Origin: Nymphaea colorata
Taxonomy: Eukaryota > Streptophyta > Magnoliopsida > Nymphaeales > Nymphaeaceae
DNA: 64,000 nucleotides
NCBI RefSeq assembly: GCF_008831285.2
Contig: NC_045139.1
Coordinates: 15,110,354 to 15,174,353 of the forward strand
Reading direction: 5' to 3'
The position numbers and the translations under genes were made by a program. Below the pieces are notes generated by a model. The model had not been told where the DNA came from. It did not search any database and saw nothing but the letters and a program-made list of their open reading frames with translations. How positions within the stretch are numbered: the stretch's first letter is position 1; each line of letters starts with the position of its first letter. This document shows positions 24,493 to 37,682 of the stretch, piece by piece.

Positions 24493-27400
24493 TCATGATG
24501 TTTGCACATCACTGGGAGCAAGTGCAGCAGCAAGCCAATCTGATGCAGAATTGTACATTTCCGTCTCGCACTGCACTAGCAAGTCTAAAGGAGTCACCGA
24601 TATCTGTGCAGGAACACAAAACCAAGTCTATCAGTCATTGTGGTTTTCAAAGTTCAAATACTGCAAGAAGCAAAGGAAGGAACAAGCAGAACTCACAAAG
24701 CCATTCTCCACTGCCCTGAAATCTAAGTCTTCATCGGCAGCTTCCTGGTCTTTCTCTGTAAACTGCATTGACAAATTTAACGGATGAAATTTATTTATGG
24801 CTTCAAATTACTCAAAAATCTTTGCAACTACAAAGGCATCCTAAAGATGAGACAATATTTTTTACAAAGAAACAGGTTACAGGTTTCAAAGTACTTGGAC
24901 AAATATTGACAACTGCAAAGAAATCCTTCAGATAATAATGCAAAGACATAATTATTCGCCACAAACAGCTTTCCCAACAATGAAACTCTGCCCAGATAAC
25001 TTTGGCCTTGATGAAAACGAAAGGGAAAAAAGAGAAAATCAGAAAAAATTGGCAAGGCCATGAATCTGATGTGAACTAGTGGGAAGCTTGTACTACCAGA
25101 AGATACCACAGAATGCCTGAAAACTAGAAAGGCACAAGAGGTAAGGAGAAATATCTCCCTTTAAGAGGTAACATTAGGCATATCTGCCGTCTCATGGTTA
25201 TTTCTTCCCAAAAGAATGCCTAATTTGACAAAATTAATAAAGTCAATTACTGCACGAACAAGAAACCACCATAACACTAGTAGCAGTGTTTTATCTTATG
25301 CACAACCGTGAGAGTTTCATGGTCAAATTAGCTAGCGACTAACAACTTGGTTGGCTTTAAGAAACAGGAGTGGGAGAACATCTGTGCCACTTTCTTCATA
25401 GGTAACCCATAGAAAAAATAGGTGAGAATAATGACATGAAACTTGTTTACCTCTAGACGGTAGTACTTTCTAGCAGTTCCTCGTTGAGGTTCAGGTTTCC
25501 CATGTTCTGCAACTGATTCAATCTCCACAGTCTTCTTTTGGGCATTTAGGCGACGAACAGCTGCCTGAATAATAAGCTCAACTAACATTAACATCTCTAT
25601 TCATTTTATAAATCTGAGTGGAGGTTTTCTTGAAAGCTTACTGCTGCAGAGGCATCCCTTCCAAGTTGTGCAAGCTGGATGCCTAGGCTTTGTTGCTTGG
25701 ACATGAAATGTCCAGCTGGGTACCTGCTTGATGACACAGCTTGCCAACTCAAAACAGATCGGTACTGACTGTGCCTTGTGATTTTGAAACCCTGAGCATG
25801 ATGAGTACAATAACTGTGACATAGTAGTTAACCAATGGAGAGGCACAACCACAGAACTTAGGAGGAAGTATGTCCATATTGAACTGGCCACACTCTCAAA
25901 CTTGACACTCTATCTTTAGAAATGAGCATTCAAATAGACCTTCTGTGACATATCCAAGTGGAGGACATCACTAAGAAAAAGATTATGTAAAAACCACAGG
26001 CACAGCATAACATAAACTCAATTTGCATAACAATGTGATTCTTGAGAACCGAATAGCTAAGAGCTTGAGAATGATTCATCACATATTATTTTTTAAAGAC
26101 AAACCAAATAACTTTTGAAAGGTGCTCAATCCTCTAAGTCCTAAACTCTGATGGATTAAACAGTTCACGTATTACTGCAATCAGACCCTATCATGAGTTG
26201 GACCATGCCAAAAACATTTCAATTTGCAGGTCATAGAAACAGAGATATGCTAACCTGGATGTTGGTGTTTGTCACTGCTATGGGATAGGACATTGAACTT
26301 TTAATTCCATTACATTTACACATCTAAGTGATATGGTGAAAAAACTTTTAAAATCCTGAGCCATTTGGTGAGTGGAACTCTGATAATCATTTGGTGAGTG
26401 AAAGTCAAAAACATAGCACATCACGAAGAAAGACTTCTTCCGTAAGTGTTTCTGCAGCTGGATCTTCACATTGAGTTACGTTTCCCATAGCAAAACATAT
26501 GTGTTATCTTTACATGGTTTTAAAAGCAAAACATATGAACAGAGAAGAATATATTGGAACAGATCTTCATCGACTAAAGCCTACCATCAAGGTGGACATT
26601 CTAACAACTAATCACGACTAGCAAATTCAAAGGAAACCTACCTTGTTTGCAGCAGGAGTAGAAGGGACCTCGACATTGAAAAAGCATCTTTTTGGGAAGA
26701 TTCCTTTCTTAATGTCTCGGATAGCTGCATTTATTAATGGCAAACAGACATCAACAGCCTCCTTAAACTCACTTTCTTGACTTTCATCCTTATTCCTGGG
26801 AAACATTTGTTGTTGAAGCATGATAAGCAGTAGATCTTGCATTGAAGCTCTAAAAGCCAAGCAGATAACTCACCAGTTCAGTGAAATTGACAAGGAAGGC
26901 ACAGCACATAGTAAGGCCTCTCTGGCTCCTGCAACAGCACCTGAGTAGAAGCTGCAAGAATTTACAAAGGAAAATAAATATTTGAAATACAATCTTATCC
27001 ATAGAAACAAGAATTTTATTAAAGACGTGTCTATCTAAGAGGCAGAAAAGGCAACCATGGTCACATGGAATTTGAAAGGACTCCCAGAATGGGAAGCTTT
27101 ACACTTCTATGGGAAAAAGATGAAGATGGAACAAATTTTAAAGGTGAAGTACTGTAGTCACTAAGAACTCGGTTGTTGTATGAAGTGACAAATATAAAGG
27201 TCGTGAGTATATGACGATGGATATTGGACAGAAACAAAGTTGTATAAGGCATACAAAAAAAAATTCCATACTTACATGTGGTTACCACAACTCGAGCCCT
27301 TATTAATTCCACTGATCACCTACATTAAGAAAAAAACGCAGCCACACTTCCTTTAGTACTCGACTAATAGATCTTAACGCATCTGGAGAAGCCAATGTTA

Positions 27401-28252
27401 TGGATTAGAAATTTAGAAGACCATCATACCATGGCAGGCTTAGACCAAGAGAACAATGACCCTGACAATGCTAAAGAGACGCAATCAACAGGAGTTCCTG
27501 CAGAGAAACTCCATGAATTAAATGAAGCATCACCATTTTCACAATCCACGGCCAAGGAAAATATATGTGAATAATAAAATTAGTTAAAGGTTAGACGTCA
27601 GAAAATATCACAAATCAATCGTTTGTTTTCAAAACAGAAGTAGAAAATATGATCGTTTCAATGAAATTAGTCTCACTCTCTCAGCTCATGCAATCGTCCT
27701 GAAGCAGCAGAAGAAACTTAACATCAAACGGTATAGGTAAGGTCGGAAGTTTCACAAATTAAAACAGGAATCATGCAGTGCACGGGACTAATCATACCAG
27801 AAACTTCATATGCCGAAGCCCCATGGACTTCTACAGAGCTAACAGAAACCGTCTCCCGCAACGTCACTGAATGCCCGGACGCCGATTTATCCCTTAATCC
27901 CGGCAGCATTTCAATTAGAGCCAACTCAAAGCACGCACAAAGGCAAACCAAGGAAGAAAGAAGAAGAAGTTTACGATTCCGGCGCGCAGACGTGAACGAC
28001 GTACTGCCTGCTGCGGACAAGCGCGTCGACGAGCTCTGTGAGCCCTGGAGAGCCGATACCATCACCATTAGTGACGAGAACGATGGGTTTGCCTTCTTGA
28101 TACTCCCTCTCCTCATTCGTTCCCACACACCCCTCGGTTCCTTCCTCTAACTTCGACCCCCCCGCGTCTTCCCTGCCATTCCTATTCATCAAAACGTCCT
28201 GCAGATTCGAGACGAGAGACGGAGGCAGCAAAGTGTTCTTCACCGACGTCAT
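24493..28252 (-). CDS. SurE-like 5'-nucleotidase/acid phosphatase
   Basis: Ten exons: 27975-28252, 27798-27892, 27430-27497, 27276-27319, 26874-26951, 26642-26795, 25642-25791, 25451-25564, 24697-24762 and 24493-24603; 1,158 bases, 385 residues, all joins in frame. The start ATG at 28250-28252 gives MTSVKNTLLPPSLV. The SurE fold is recognised by KPIVLVTNGDGIGSPGL (55-71), SASGHSVT (about 96-103), a VSGTPVDCVSLAL block and VISGINKGSS (148-157), followed by YSGAVAGAREALL. SurE enzymes are metal-dependent phosphatases acting on nucleoside monophosphates and other phosphate esters; the plant role is unknown. The bacterial motif is NDDG; here it is NGDG (N62, G63, D64), so one of the paired metal-binding aspartates is missing. 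As I recall, plant homologues share this. No transit peptide is evident from this start. Confidence 0.9.
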
Positions 28253-31200
28253 CCTACTTCCACAGACAGAGAGAGAAAGAGGGCGAGGCAGACGAGGGAA
28301 AAATGAAGATGGAGGAAGAAATCCGCAGTACCCACGATTCCTTTCGACCAGAAATCGACAAGCCACTTCGAGAAAGAGGAGATTGCGTTAGGATTCGAGG
28401 CACCCACGCGGGAAGTCGAGGATGGGTTCTGAATCTCTATATTTAGTGAAGGATCTGCGGATGGTCTCGTGCAATGCAGGCCAGCAGGAGCTTTGTGAAT
28501 CAAAAAATTTCCTTCGATTCAAGATCATGTATAGTTCTTGCGGATTTTAAGCCTAGCAAAAACGAAAACCCGGGCACTCCATAGCGCGGATTTTAAATGT
28601 GCCACCGAGTCCTCGGAAAACGACCATAGGTTTATGAAATCAAATCTTTGAAAATATCATGCTTTAAGATAGTCCATTTTTGTTGGTTTTTCATGCTATG
28701 TATATTTATTTTAGCGGTATCAAGCAAAGACTTTCCAAAAAATATGATGAATAACATGTCACAGGATTCCCTGTATGAGATTTTGCTGAGGAAAGATCTG
28801 TCACTGCGAACTTTGAGCTGCATTGCTTATAATGGTACTCTCGAGGATCGACCGATGTTCCAAAAGAAATATAAACTTTCAATATATTAGTACCGGAAAA
28901 GAACTTCACTATCAGCAAAGGCAACATAAGACCATTTTTTTTTTTGCTTATTTTTCACTTTTATATGACTCACGACTTTATCAGTTGTTTTTCTTTCTTT
29001 CTTATGGACATCTGAATATATTTTGCAGATCTGCCGATTTGGCCGATTCACCAATTCACTGTGAATCATTTGTGAATTTGTTGAAAAAAAAAAAGTAAAA
29101 ATCATAAAATACTTAACATAAGAAACTTCATAAAATAATTTTAAAAGCTTATATGTGGCGCCCTTAAATCGGCCAGCAAATGAAACTTGAACCATTTCAC
29201 TCAGGTCGACTTTGAACATATAAAAATATTGCTACGCTTTCATGAGATTGAAGTGTAATTATAAGCATTGGAGAGACCATGTTGAATAGTTATCGAATGT
29301 CTAAAAGTGGGATAGTTGCTACATAGCTAAAATTTTAAAGTCTGTTACTAAAACAACCATAAATTGTTGCTCAAGCTATCATAAACTATTGTTGGATCAT
29401 AAACTATGGTTAATACAAATATAACAACTACTTTTTAGAGACATCTTTAAATTTTAAGTTTTAACCATAGCATTGAACTCCCTATATATATAAATATATT
29501 CAATGAAAAGAAAGATAGAATTACAGTAGTGCATCTTATGTATGTCTACATGAATGCATGTAGTTTTGCATATATTCATGCTTTGATGATGTTGGCCCAA
29601 GTTGGGAAGAAATAGGTTCATCTTTTTGTGGGCTCAACATAGTGCAGAGGCATTTAGATCTGGTTCAGTCCTTTCAGCCATTGGCAACAACGGCGTGTGA
29701 ATATGGAATTGGTCTGGCAGCACCTTCATTATAATGCTCTCATTTAGTGCAATTAATTGCCGGCACTCAGCCTATTATGCAAGTCCGTATCAGCAACGCG
29801 GTAGAAAACCCAACTTCCACTTTTCTATTGAGGCGTCCATGGCTTACTCTTTCAAGGTAAATAAGATTAGCTGTTTTCATGGTGCAACCAAGTTGGAAAA
29901 CTTTTGAGATGCAGATGTATTGGCCGACTTTCAGCTTTTGAGTTTAAAATAATTTAAAATGATTTAAATTAATTTCATATTTAAATAAGAAAGAATATGA
30001 ACATGTGGACAAGATTTCTAAAGTGTATATTCTCGTGGATGTTGTTCTTCTAAACTACAAGTGACGGTAGACACTATTTTCGAGTTAAGTTATAGGAAAC
30101 AAACTTAAGTTCACCCAGGCCTCGAAACAACCTGAATCCTATTAGAAGGGGGAATGGGAGAATCTTTGGCTTTTTTTGAGGTATCTCCCATGATTTTTTT
30201 TTTTTTAAAGTACCATCCTCTCCTTGTTCAACATAAGTTTTAGGGCAGGGGTATCCTATTAAATTGGCAACTAATAAAAGTATTGAAACTTTTTATATAA
30301 ATAAAGGAATAATTTACTTTATTGCTAAAATTTGACCTAAGTTAAGTTTGCCATATAAATCGAGCTATTGCCACATTAATTTTCTTGTTTTTATTGTTTC
30401 ATAACTTTTCATTAATTTAATTTCCTTTGCTATAAGCATTTATTTGGACACACTATTAATGGTCACGTGCAACGACTTTTTCATTTAAATGAGGCTTAGC
30501 CACTTGATATGTTTAGGTGTCCAGAGGGGTTCAGCACACCTAGCAAGTTTGCTGGTTCAAATCTTAGTGGTGACGGCCCTTGCAATGTCGACACATGTCA
30601 GTTAAGGATGTCAATATATCCGATTTGGATTTTGAATCATGCCGAAATGGCATTGGCAATGCATGAACCAAATAAGGAAGTCTCTCAGCACCAGGTGGTT
30701 TTTGTAAAGTAATTTGAGAAAAAAAATGCATACACATAAATAATGAATGGTGATTTTAACTTTTTTGAAACATCCAACTTACATACGAGGGTAGTTTAGT
30801 CTATCAAAATAAATAATTGAAAGAAAAACAAACAAAAAATGATAAAAAAATTTGTCCACCGACCGACACATGAGTTGAATCCGTTTGATTGTATATATTA
30901 GATGCGTGTCACGGACTGCCATAGTGCGTTATATTTGATCTGACAAAAATAATAAAACGAGGCGTCAATAAACACCGGTCCACGTGTTTGAAAGAGCTGC
31001 AATAGGTTAGAGACAGAGTGTCCCATGAGTGAATTCGACCTTATAAATACATTTATAAACGCTTGGAACAGCCTTTCAAACACGTTACTGCAGGCGAACT
31101 AATTGTCTCCGTCTATTATCTGCACCTTTTTCTTTCTTCTCATTTTCTCCCGTTACCAGTTACAACTTACCATGTGGTGTGGGGACGCTGTGAGAAGTGA

Positions 31201-31305
31201 GAACAGGTTTGTGAGCTTGTGATATGTCCTATTTGGTACGGCCATGACTTGACGTGCGGCGCAGAATCAGCCTTTGAATTTTTACAATTACGTCCGTTTC
31301 TTCTG

Positions 31306-31308
<3 letters not shown>

Positions 31309-31340
<32 letters not shown>
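31309..31340. repeat. (TA)n microsatellite
   Basis: About sixteen TA units without interruption. Confidence 0.9.
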
Positions 31341-31342
<2 letters not shown>

Positions 31343-34300
31343 TGATCTTACTTTTTACCTAAAATTACCATTCATAAATAGCCTTACTAAGTGGGTAATA
31401 GATAGATAGTGCAATGTTGTGCATGTAACATATCGATCAAGTTCTTGCAAGTATCTTGGGATGCGCGTGCTTCTGGGCTTATCGATTGTCCGACCCACTG
31501 ACCATCTTTTGGTTCTCTGAGATACGGATAAAAGTTTTTGTTGTGCAGCACAGAAAAAGTCACTTTTTGGTTACCCTTCCTTTTGTTGACCCTGAATAGG
31601 ATCTTAAGTTCCACGGTTACCTTCTCCTTTGCCAGAATTTTTACCTTCGTATTGTAGCCAACAGTTACTGTAACTGTGGCGTTGGGTTGTTGGGGCTTGG
31701 CTTCTTAGTTAAAGTTGAACCTTTAATTTTTTTTTTCCAGTAAATGAGATAAGACTATTTCCTGATATTTTACTGAAAACTAGATAATGTAAGAAATTGG
31801 GTTGAACTATTCTTTGTGGCAGAGCTGCTGGCTTTTTTTTTTTTTTTTGTTGTTAAGTCGATATGGAAATCCTCTTATGAGCGTTGAGGGCATTCTTCTG
31901 GCAGTTTTACTGATTAGAGAGACGACATTGAGTACAACATATCAAACCAACATTGTCAAGTTTTCTTAGTTTTCTTATGTGCGTTTGCATAAACACTTAT
32001 ATATCAACTCTCAGTTTCTCTTTTCATTAACTGTTTATTGAAGAGAGAAACAGTTGCTGGAGTTGTCTCATGAAACAACTTCATTTCTTTCTATTCACCA
32101 TATGTAATGCCTCTCGAAAATGTATTGGATGGGTACTCGCCCCCATCTTCGCTTTCAATAGCTTATTGCCTTTGGTCTTTTCCTCTTCTGTTTACGCCCA
32201 AAATCTCCGACGCCATTGATCAAGATCTAAGCAAAGGTACAACAAAGACATTCTAAAGAGCCTTTGGGAAGCTGCATCCAAAGGAAGGAGTTAGCAATAA
32301 AACCAAATCTAGTAGGGGCCCGAAAATAGTGCACCAATCAGTCACTTCCTGCTTCTTACCTTGAAAAAGACAATACTTCAAATTGCAAAAAATCATTGGG
32401 ACAATTCTTTTGTTGTCTAACTGAATCTGAATGTTTTAGCTGCAGTTAAGCTGCATATGCATGTTGGGAGTTGACTTTGGAATTATTCTGGTAAAATTCT
32501 TTATGATCTGACGTCTTGGAATAAATAAGCAACTGATAAGTATAATGAATTCATAATTGCAGTGATGCTGTTGGGGGTCCATGGCTTCAATTTGCAACTA
32601 ACAGGCCGTTGGCATTTTTCCAACACAGTGATGGGTAGGTAAAGAATGCCTGGCTTCCATGAAGGCATTGCCAAGCTGCTTAGGATAATTGATTAAACCT
32701 GTCTGTATTTTACTGCAATTTATAGAGAAAGGATTAATCATACTCAGTTTGATTACTGTAACTTCTCTCCACTAAGTGAACCAACGGAATATGGTCAACA
32801 TGCACCGCAGATTCAATACATCAGGAAAATATTTAGAAATTATTACAAAGCCAATGCTGGTGTTGATCTTACATGTATCTTATTAGAAAATCTATGATTA
32901 CTTATCTAGGAAATACCACTTTGCGATCAATCAAAGATGCCAAGTAAGGACTAACTCAATTATATGGGTGCAGTTGTGGGACTAGGTCATCATGTGCACT
33001 TTTCTCTTTTGGTGAAGATATCTGCAAAAGAGCATGATAATCTGTCCTAGATTCATGGTCTTACCAGGAGGTCAGACTCCGAAGCACCTAGGCCTGACAG
33101 GCTCACTCTTACTTTTGGACAATGTGCCCTGGACCTAAAGTAATACCAATCAAATAAAACTCCAACAGACTTTACACAGTGTACCACATGCTTTTCTGCA
33201 ATATATTAGTTGGAAATACCTTTTCCCTTTTCCTGGTATTGAGAGGAAGGGCATTTCCTTTTTCATGTCATTAGTTAGAAATTTTTATTTTTGACTACCA
33301 TAAGATGGACTGATATTTCTTTCTACTAACAGCAGAAGCTCTTTCTGAATTAATGAGCTGCAGATCTAAACAAGCAGTGAAAAGTAATTATGGTTATAGG
33401 ATCTAAGTTGCTAATACTAAACTTCAATATAGGTTGCATTATTGCATACGGTGCACGCACCATCTGAGAAATGTTCTTTATGAATATTTTTGAGTTCTTG
33501 CTCAAGCATAACGTTGTATGCACTGTATAAATTAGCTACCTCCTCCCTTGTTACATTGAAGGGCATCGGTTGATGTGACTTAAGTGACTAGGCTTTTTTT
33601 GGAGGGGGTCGGGTCGGGAATGGGGGTTGAGGGGAGGCAAAATCATGGAAAGTAAATCAACAACTCCCATCATTTGACTCAATTTCACCATGATATGTTG
33701 CTATTCACGTGTTCCTTTGTCCACCCATTGGTTTCAGAGTGTACCATCATATTTTGGCTCATCTGTTCTTCCTGGAACAGGATGATCTAACATGTTCTCC
33801 ATCCCACTTCAGTCCTTACTTCCATATGGTAAAAGTTCCCTTTTTCTTTTTCCACTATAATTGCCACCTCTTACCAGTCAAAATTTTCAGTTTTACAGTG
33901 TTCCCATCCATAAACTGCTTTTCAGGCATTCTCAGAACAGATTAAGGTGCCGGCGTAGCGGCAATTAATCGAGCAGCTAAAAGATAAAAAAACCACCAAA
34001 GTAAGAATAAAGTTCTTCCATTCAAGCGTAAAAAAGGAGTTCACATTACAATAGGTCCACCCGCCTTTAGTATGTGGGGTATGCACCCTTTACAAAAGGC
34101 TGAAGTATGAACAGGCAGACTTTTCTAGTGTGCAAAGGAGTAATGGTAGTTTTACAGCAGGTGACAACCAGAACAGAGCATAGTAAAATATGAAGGTCCT
34201 ACATCAGCAGGTTCGTCGCATCAAAAAGAAAAATACTTCTTTGGAATAAAAAAGAAGAGTACTTTTTTCACATGAAAAGAGTTCACATGTCAAAATATCC

Positions 34301-35330
34301 AGACTCATCATCTAAAGGTCATTTTTCCTGTCACATGAACCTTGAGCTCTCTTTTTTGAACTTTCGAGTTTCACTGGCACCTTGAGGATAGCCAGCAGTT
34401 AGAGCGAAGTTTGATTACCACGGATTTTAGTTTTGAGGGTCTGACTTAAGTGTCCGCTTTAAATTATGGTTTGGCAAACTGCATATTTAAAACCCCATTA
34501 TGCCTCAAGTTCATGAATATTAAGGCAGAAATAGATGAATCTAATTTGAGTTTCATAGATCTTATAAATGCATGATGTTTTCGTATACCTTTCGAACAAA
34601 GAATCTCAGGTTCTTACTACAAATCAATGATCTGAAATCTCAAGAATCTCAAAGTCTCATATCAAAATAGGAGGCAATCAAATTCCCACAAAAGGTGAGA
34701 TTAGCTCTTTTTTCTCTTTTTTTTTTGTTGTTGTCCCCCGGTATAAACTCGAGCACCATGGCCCTTTTTTTCACAAAAAGTCTCTGTCCCTTTGGCTTTG
34801 CAGAAAGATAAGCACATCAACCTTTGCGGGTAAAATTCGCCTTGGGAAATATAAGTGGAATCTTAGTGAAGCTTATAATCTTGCCCAATTTCAATATTTA
34901 GATGCCTTGAATCTAGTGGTGTTTCATAAAATCCAAAAATTAGATCTTCATTAGACCACGTTTGCTGGCAGGACTAGGCACAGCCTGCAACCTGTAAACT
35001 ACCATTGATGGAGTATTGCCATGAGGCCTCGGGCTTTTATGTTGGTGGCTATGTTAGTGGTCCAGACTCCATAGGTTCAGGGTTTCAATTACAGGCAAGA
35101 AATCATCACAATGAGAACTGCCAAGCTAGTAGATCTGAATCTTCTATCAGATTTCACAGCACCGACCAGTAAAAAAGTGAAAAAATAAACTCGGCCAGTT
35201 AAGATTTTACTGCACCGGAAAAGAAAAGATTGACCAAGTTTTTCTTTCTCCTTCTCTCTCCTGGCACCAACCCTGATGTCACAGCAGGTTGTACTGCCCT
35301 TTAATTCGATTGGGAACTATTTTTCACTAT

Positions 35331-35381
35331 CATCATCATCATCTCCACCACCACCATCATCATCATCACCACGGTCACCAT
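35331..35381. repeat. (CAT/CAC)n trinucleotide repeat
   Basis: Runs of cat alternate with cac over about 50 bases. The frame would encode His or Ser/Pro runs, but no gene surrounds it. Confidence 0.75.
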
Positions 35382-35793
35382 CTACCATTATTTCTCGTCT
35401 TTGCAGCCTTTAGGAAAATACTGCGATGACAACGGCCGTCGTTTCTGAAGTATTTATTGTACTCTCATGAACCATCAAGTCTATGCCTTCCTTGTTAGGT
35501 GCCGACGTAACCAAAGGAAGCATTGGCGAACCGTCGGCTGATAGATTTAAGAGCACCAACTACCCTTTTACTCTTTTTTCTTCTTTTTCGGAATGAGTAG
35601 AAGGAAATTCCAGGAGAAGGCGATTACTCTATTCAACTGTGCAAGCACCTTCACGTCTGTTTCTTTTTACTGACCAGTGAATGAAAGGACGGTGAAAGGG
35701 AAGCTAAATGTGTAAAGCAAAGCCAATGCACTGATGAAGGCATGCCATGAATTTGAAATCAGAGAAGCAAATCTTCTCTGGTAAATGCCTATG

Positions 35794-36117
35794 CTAATTG
35801 AACTGTATGGGAAGGGAGATCATCTTCATTTGATTGCTTTCAGGATCAATAATATTGTGTGGATTATCAATCAAGAAGAGATTTTTTTTCTTTTCCTTCA
35901 AAGTCGTCACCTTTTTTAGCTTGAAGTTTTTGAGCCTGTCACCTGGCAAGATGAATGCTTTTCTATGATCGTTCAATTTAGGAGAAGTTATTCGGGCATC
36001 AAATCTTTCACCAGACATTCTTTTCAGCAAAGCTCTCTCTTTCTTTTTTCCACGAGGGAGAACCCTCCAAGGGCCGGACAAATTAACCGGCCAGCGCATT
36101 GAGAAGAAATGATCCAT
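35794..36117 (-). other. Unassigned 107-codon open frame
   Basis: ATG at 36115-36117 opens a basic 107-residue frame starting MDHFFSMRWPVNLSGPWRV. It has Lys/Arg-rich stretches and no motif I know. It may be random; no splice partner is apparent. Confidence 0.15.
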
Positions 36118-36338
36118 TGCTATTGTCACCAAGTCCTTCGCTCTCCTTTTTCTTTCATTTCTTGCATGAAATTTTATCGCTTCATTTGATGTGCATTTGA
36201 TAACAAAAACTTTTTACCTTGAGGGGTGCAAAAGCTTCAGACTCATATTTTGTATTTTTTTATTTAGTGATTATATTTTATGACTAAAAATAATCAATAT
36301 ATGTATTTCTTTGTTTTTTTGCTCAAAATCTTATTGTT

Positions 36339-36339
<1 letters not shown>

Positions 36340-36383
<44 letters not shown>

Positions 36384-36404
36384 GGTGTGTGTGTGTGTGT
36401 GTGT
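36340..36404. repeat. Compound (CT)n-(GT)n microsatellite
   Basis: About 21 CT units (36340-36381) followed after a ggg step by about ten GT units (36385-36404). Confidence 0.95.
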
Positions 36405-37089
36405 ATTGGGTGCGTCTCCACACCCAATTTTTAGAAAATGCTTTGCACCTTCCTCCATGTCCGGGCCCATACCAACTCTCTTGTGACATAGCCTGTCCCT
36501 TTTACTGGAGCTGAACCTTTTTATTATCCTAGAAATTTTTTGAAAATTAGACTCTGTTGTAAAATTATGCATGAAATCTTCCTGTAGAAACCTTTAGGCA
36601 TTTTATGCATATGGCACACGTCTAAAACCAATGATTAACAGACACAACTCTAAACCCTGAATGCAAGGAAAAAGAGAAGGGGGAGAGGAGATTTCAAAAT
36701 CCTGACAGCAAGAAGAGAAGGAAGGAGAGGAGGTTTCAGCTCTCACTCTAAGGGGTAGAATTTACAAGTTTCTTTTTGGATTGCATTTCCTTTCAAAAAA
36801 AAAAAGATATTCTTCAAAACTTTTCACCATTTGATGATGTAACTACTTTGGTCTTGCCGATTTTCCAATGTCAAGTTTTTGGTCCAAATTTTTTCTTCGA
36901 ATCTTTTCAAGATATAGTCTAGGGCCATCAAATTCGACTACAGTGAAATAAATTCCTTTTGAAGCATTAAATGCATCAGGTCTGATCTTCAGTGCTAAGA
37001 ACTCAAAAGTTACCATACCATTTATGCTGGTAAACTAGAAAATGTCTCCCCTGAGGTTGGCAAGCTTTGCAGGTCTCGATAATAGCAGA

Positions 37090-37346
37090 AGGCTGTGTTG
37101 ATCGTATTTCCTCGGACCCCAGCAAGGTTATTCGCCTTCATTAGACTTTATCAACTTGACCAAAGGCGTTCCTGGTGTGATCGTGGTTGGCAATTACTGG
37201 AGCAGTTTATATGATTCCCACTCAAAACCAACTGGCTTAGGCCCTCACACTATTGTCAAAAAAATCACAGGTACATATTTACTAAATCACATTCCAAAGG
37301 GATCTACGATCTTTATTGCCCATCTATTGAGGATGCACAAGCATTG
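37090..37346 (+). mobile_element. Possible LTR-retrotransposon polyprotein relic
   Basis: A short stretch reads like the last part of a Ty3/gypsy-type polyprotein (GPHTIVKKITGTYLL ... GSTIFIAHLLRMHK resembles the chromodomain-adjacent 'GPY ... VSLL' end). It is a broken fossil fragment with no LTRs or other domains nearby, and looks old. The assignment rests on a loose pattern. Confidence 0.25.
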
Positions 37347-37682
37347 ATATAATGTATTCTTGGTGAGGCTCGCCACTTCAAATGGATTTGGCGGATAATC
37401 AGCCTCGACTATCCAAAATGCAGCAATTCGTAAACCCTTATACGTTAAAGTAGACGTCAGGTTGCATCATCCAGTTGTTTCCACACCACCATCTTGAAAC
37501 CAATGTTGAACCCTTTTTATCTTTTCTCAATAGCTGGGAAACCGGAATGCATAATATGACAATCTGATGCACCAACCACCACAACAATTCCCTTGCTTGC
37601 AGCCGGGGCAATGCTTTCAAAACGCTGGCTTCCAGGCTCGCGAGATGAATCTGCTTCCTTGTGTGTATAACAAAAGCAAACC

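Larger units (their letters stand above)
28253..37682. other. 9.4 kb gene-poor region
   Basis: Between the SurE start (-) and the C3H stop (-) I find no gene that can be supported. The region is AT-rich and contains TA, CT/GT and CAT/CAC simple repeats, a possible SINE fragment near 30525, a weak LTR-retrotransposon relic near 37150 and a few isolated open stretches (31387-31690 and 35794-36117, both minus) without recognisable family. Confidence 0.5.

Noticed and set aside
28249-28366. Longer SurE start reading ACRFLVERN as a possible transit peptide
   Set aside because: The extension begins with GTG, not ATG; the first ATG is at 28252 and matches the family start.
36280-36572. Frames with long Ser/Leu or Arg/Glu runs
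   Set aside because: They are translations of the CT/GT microsatellite.
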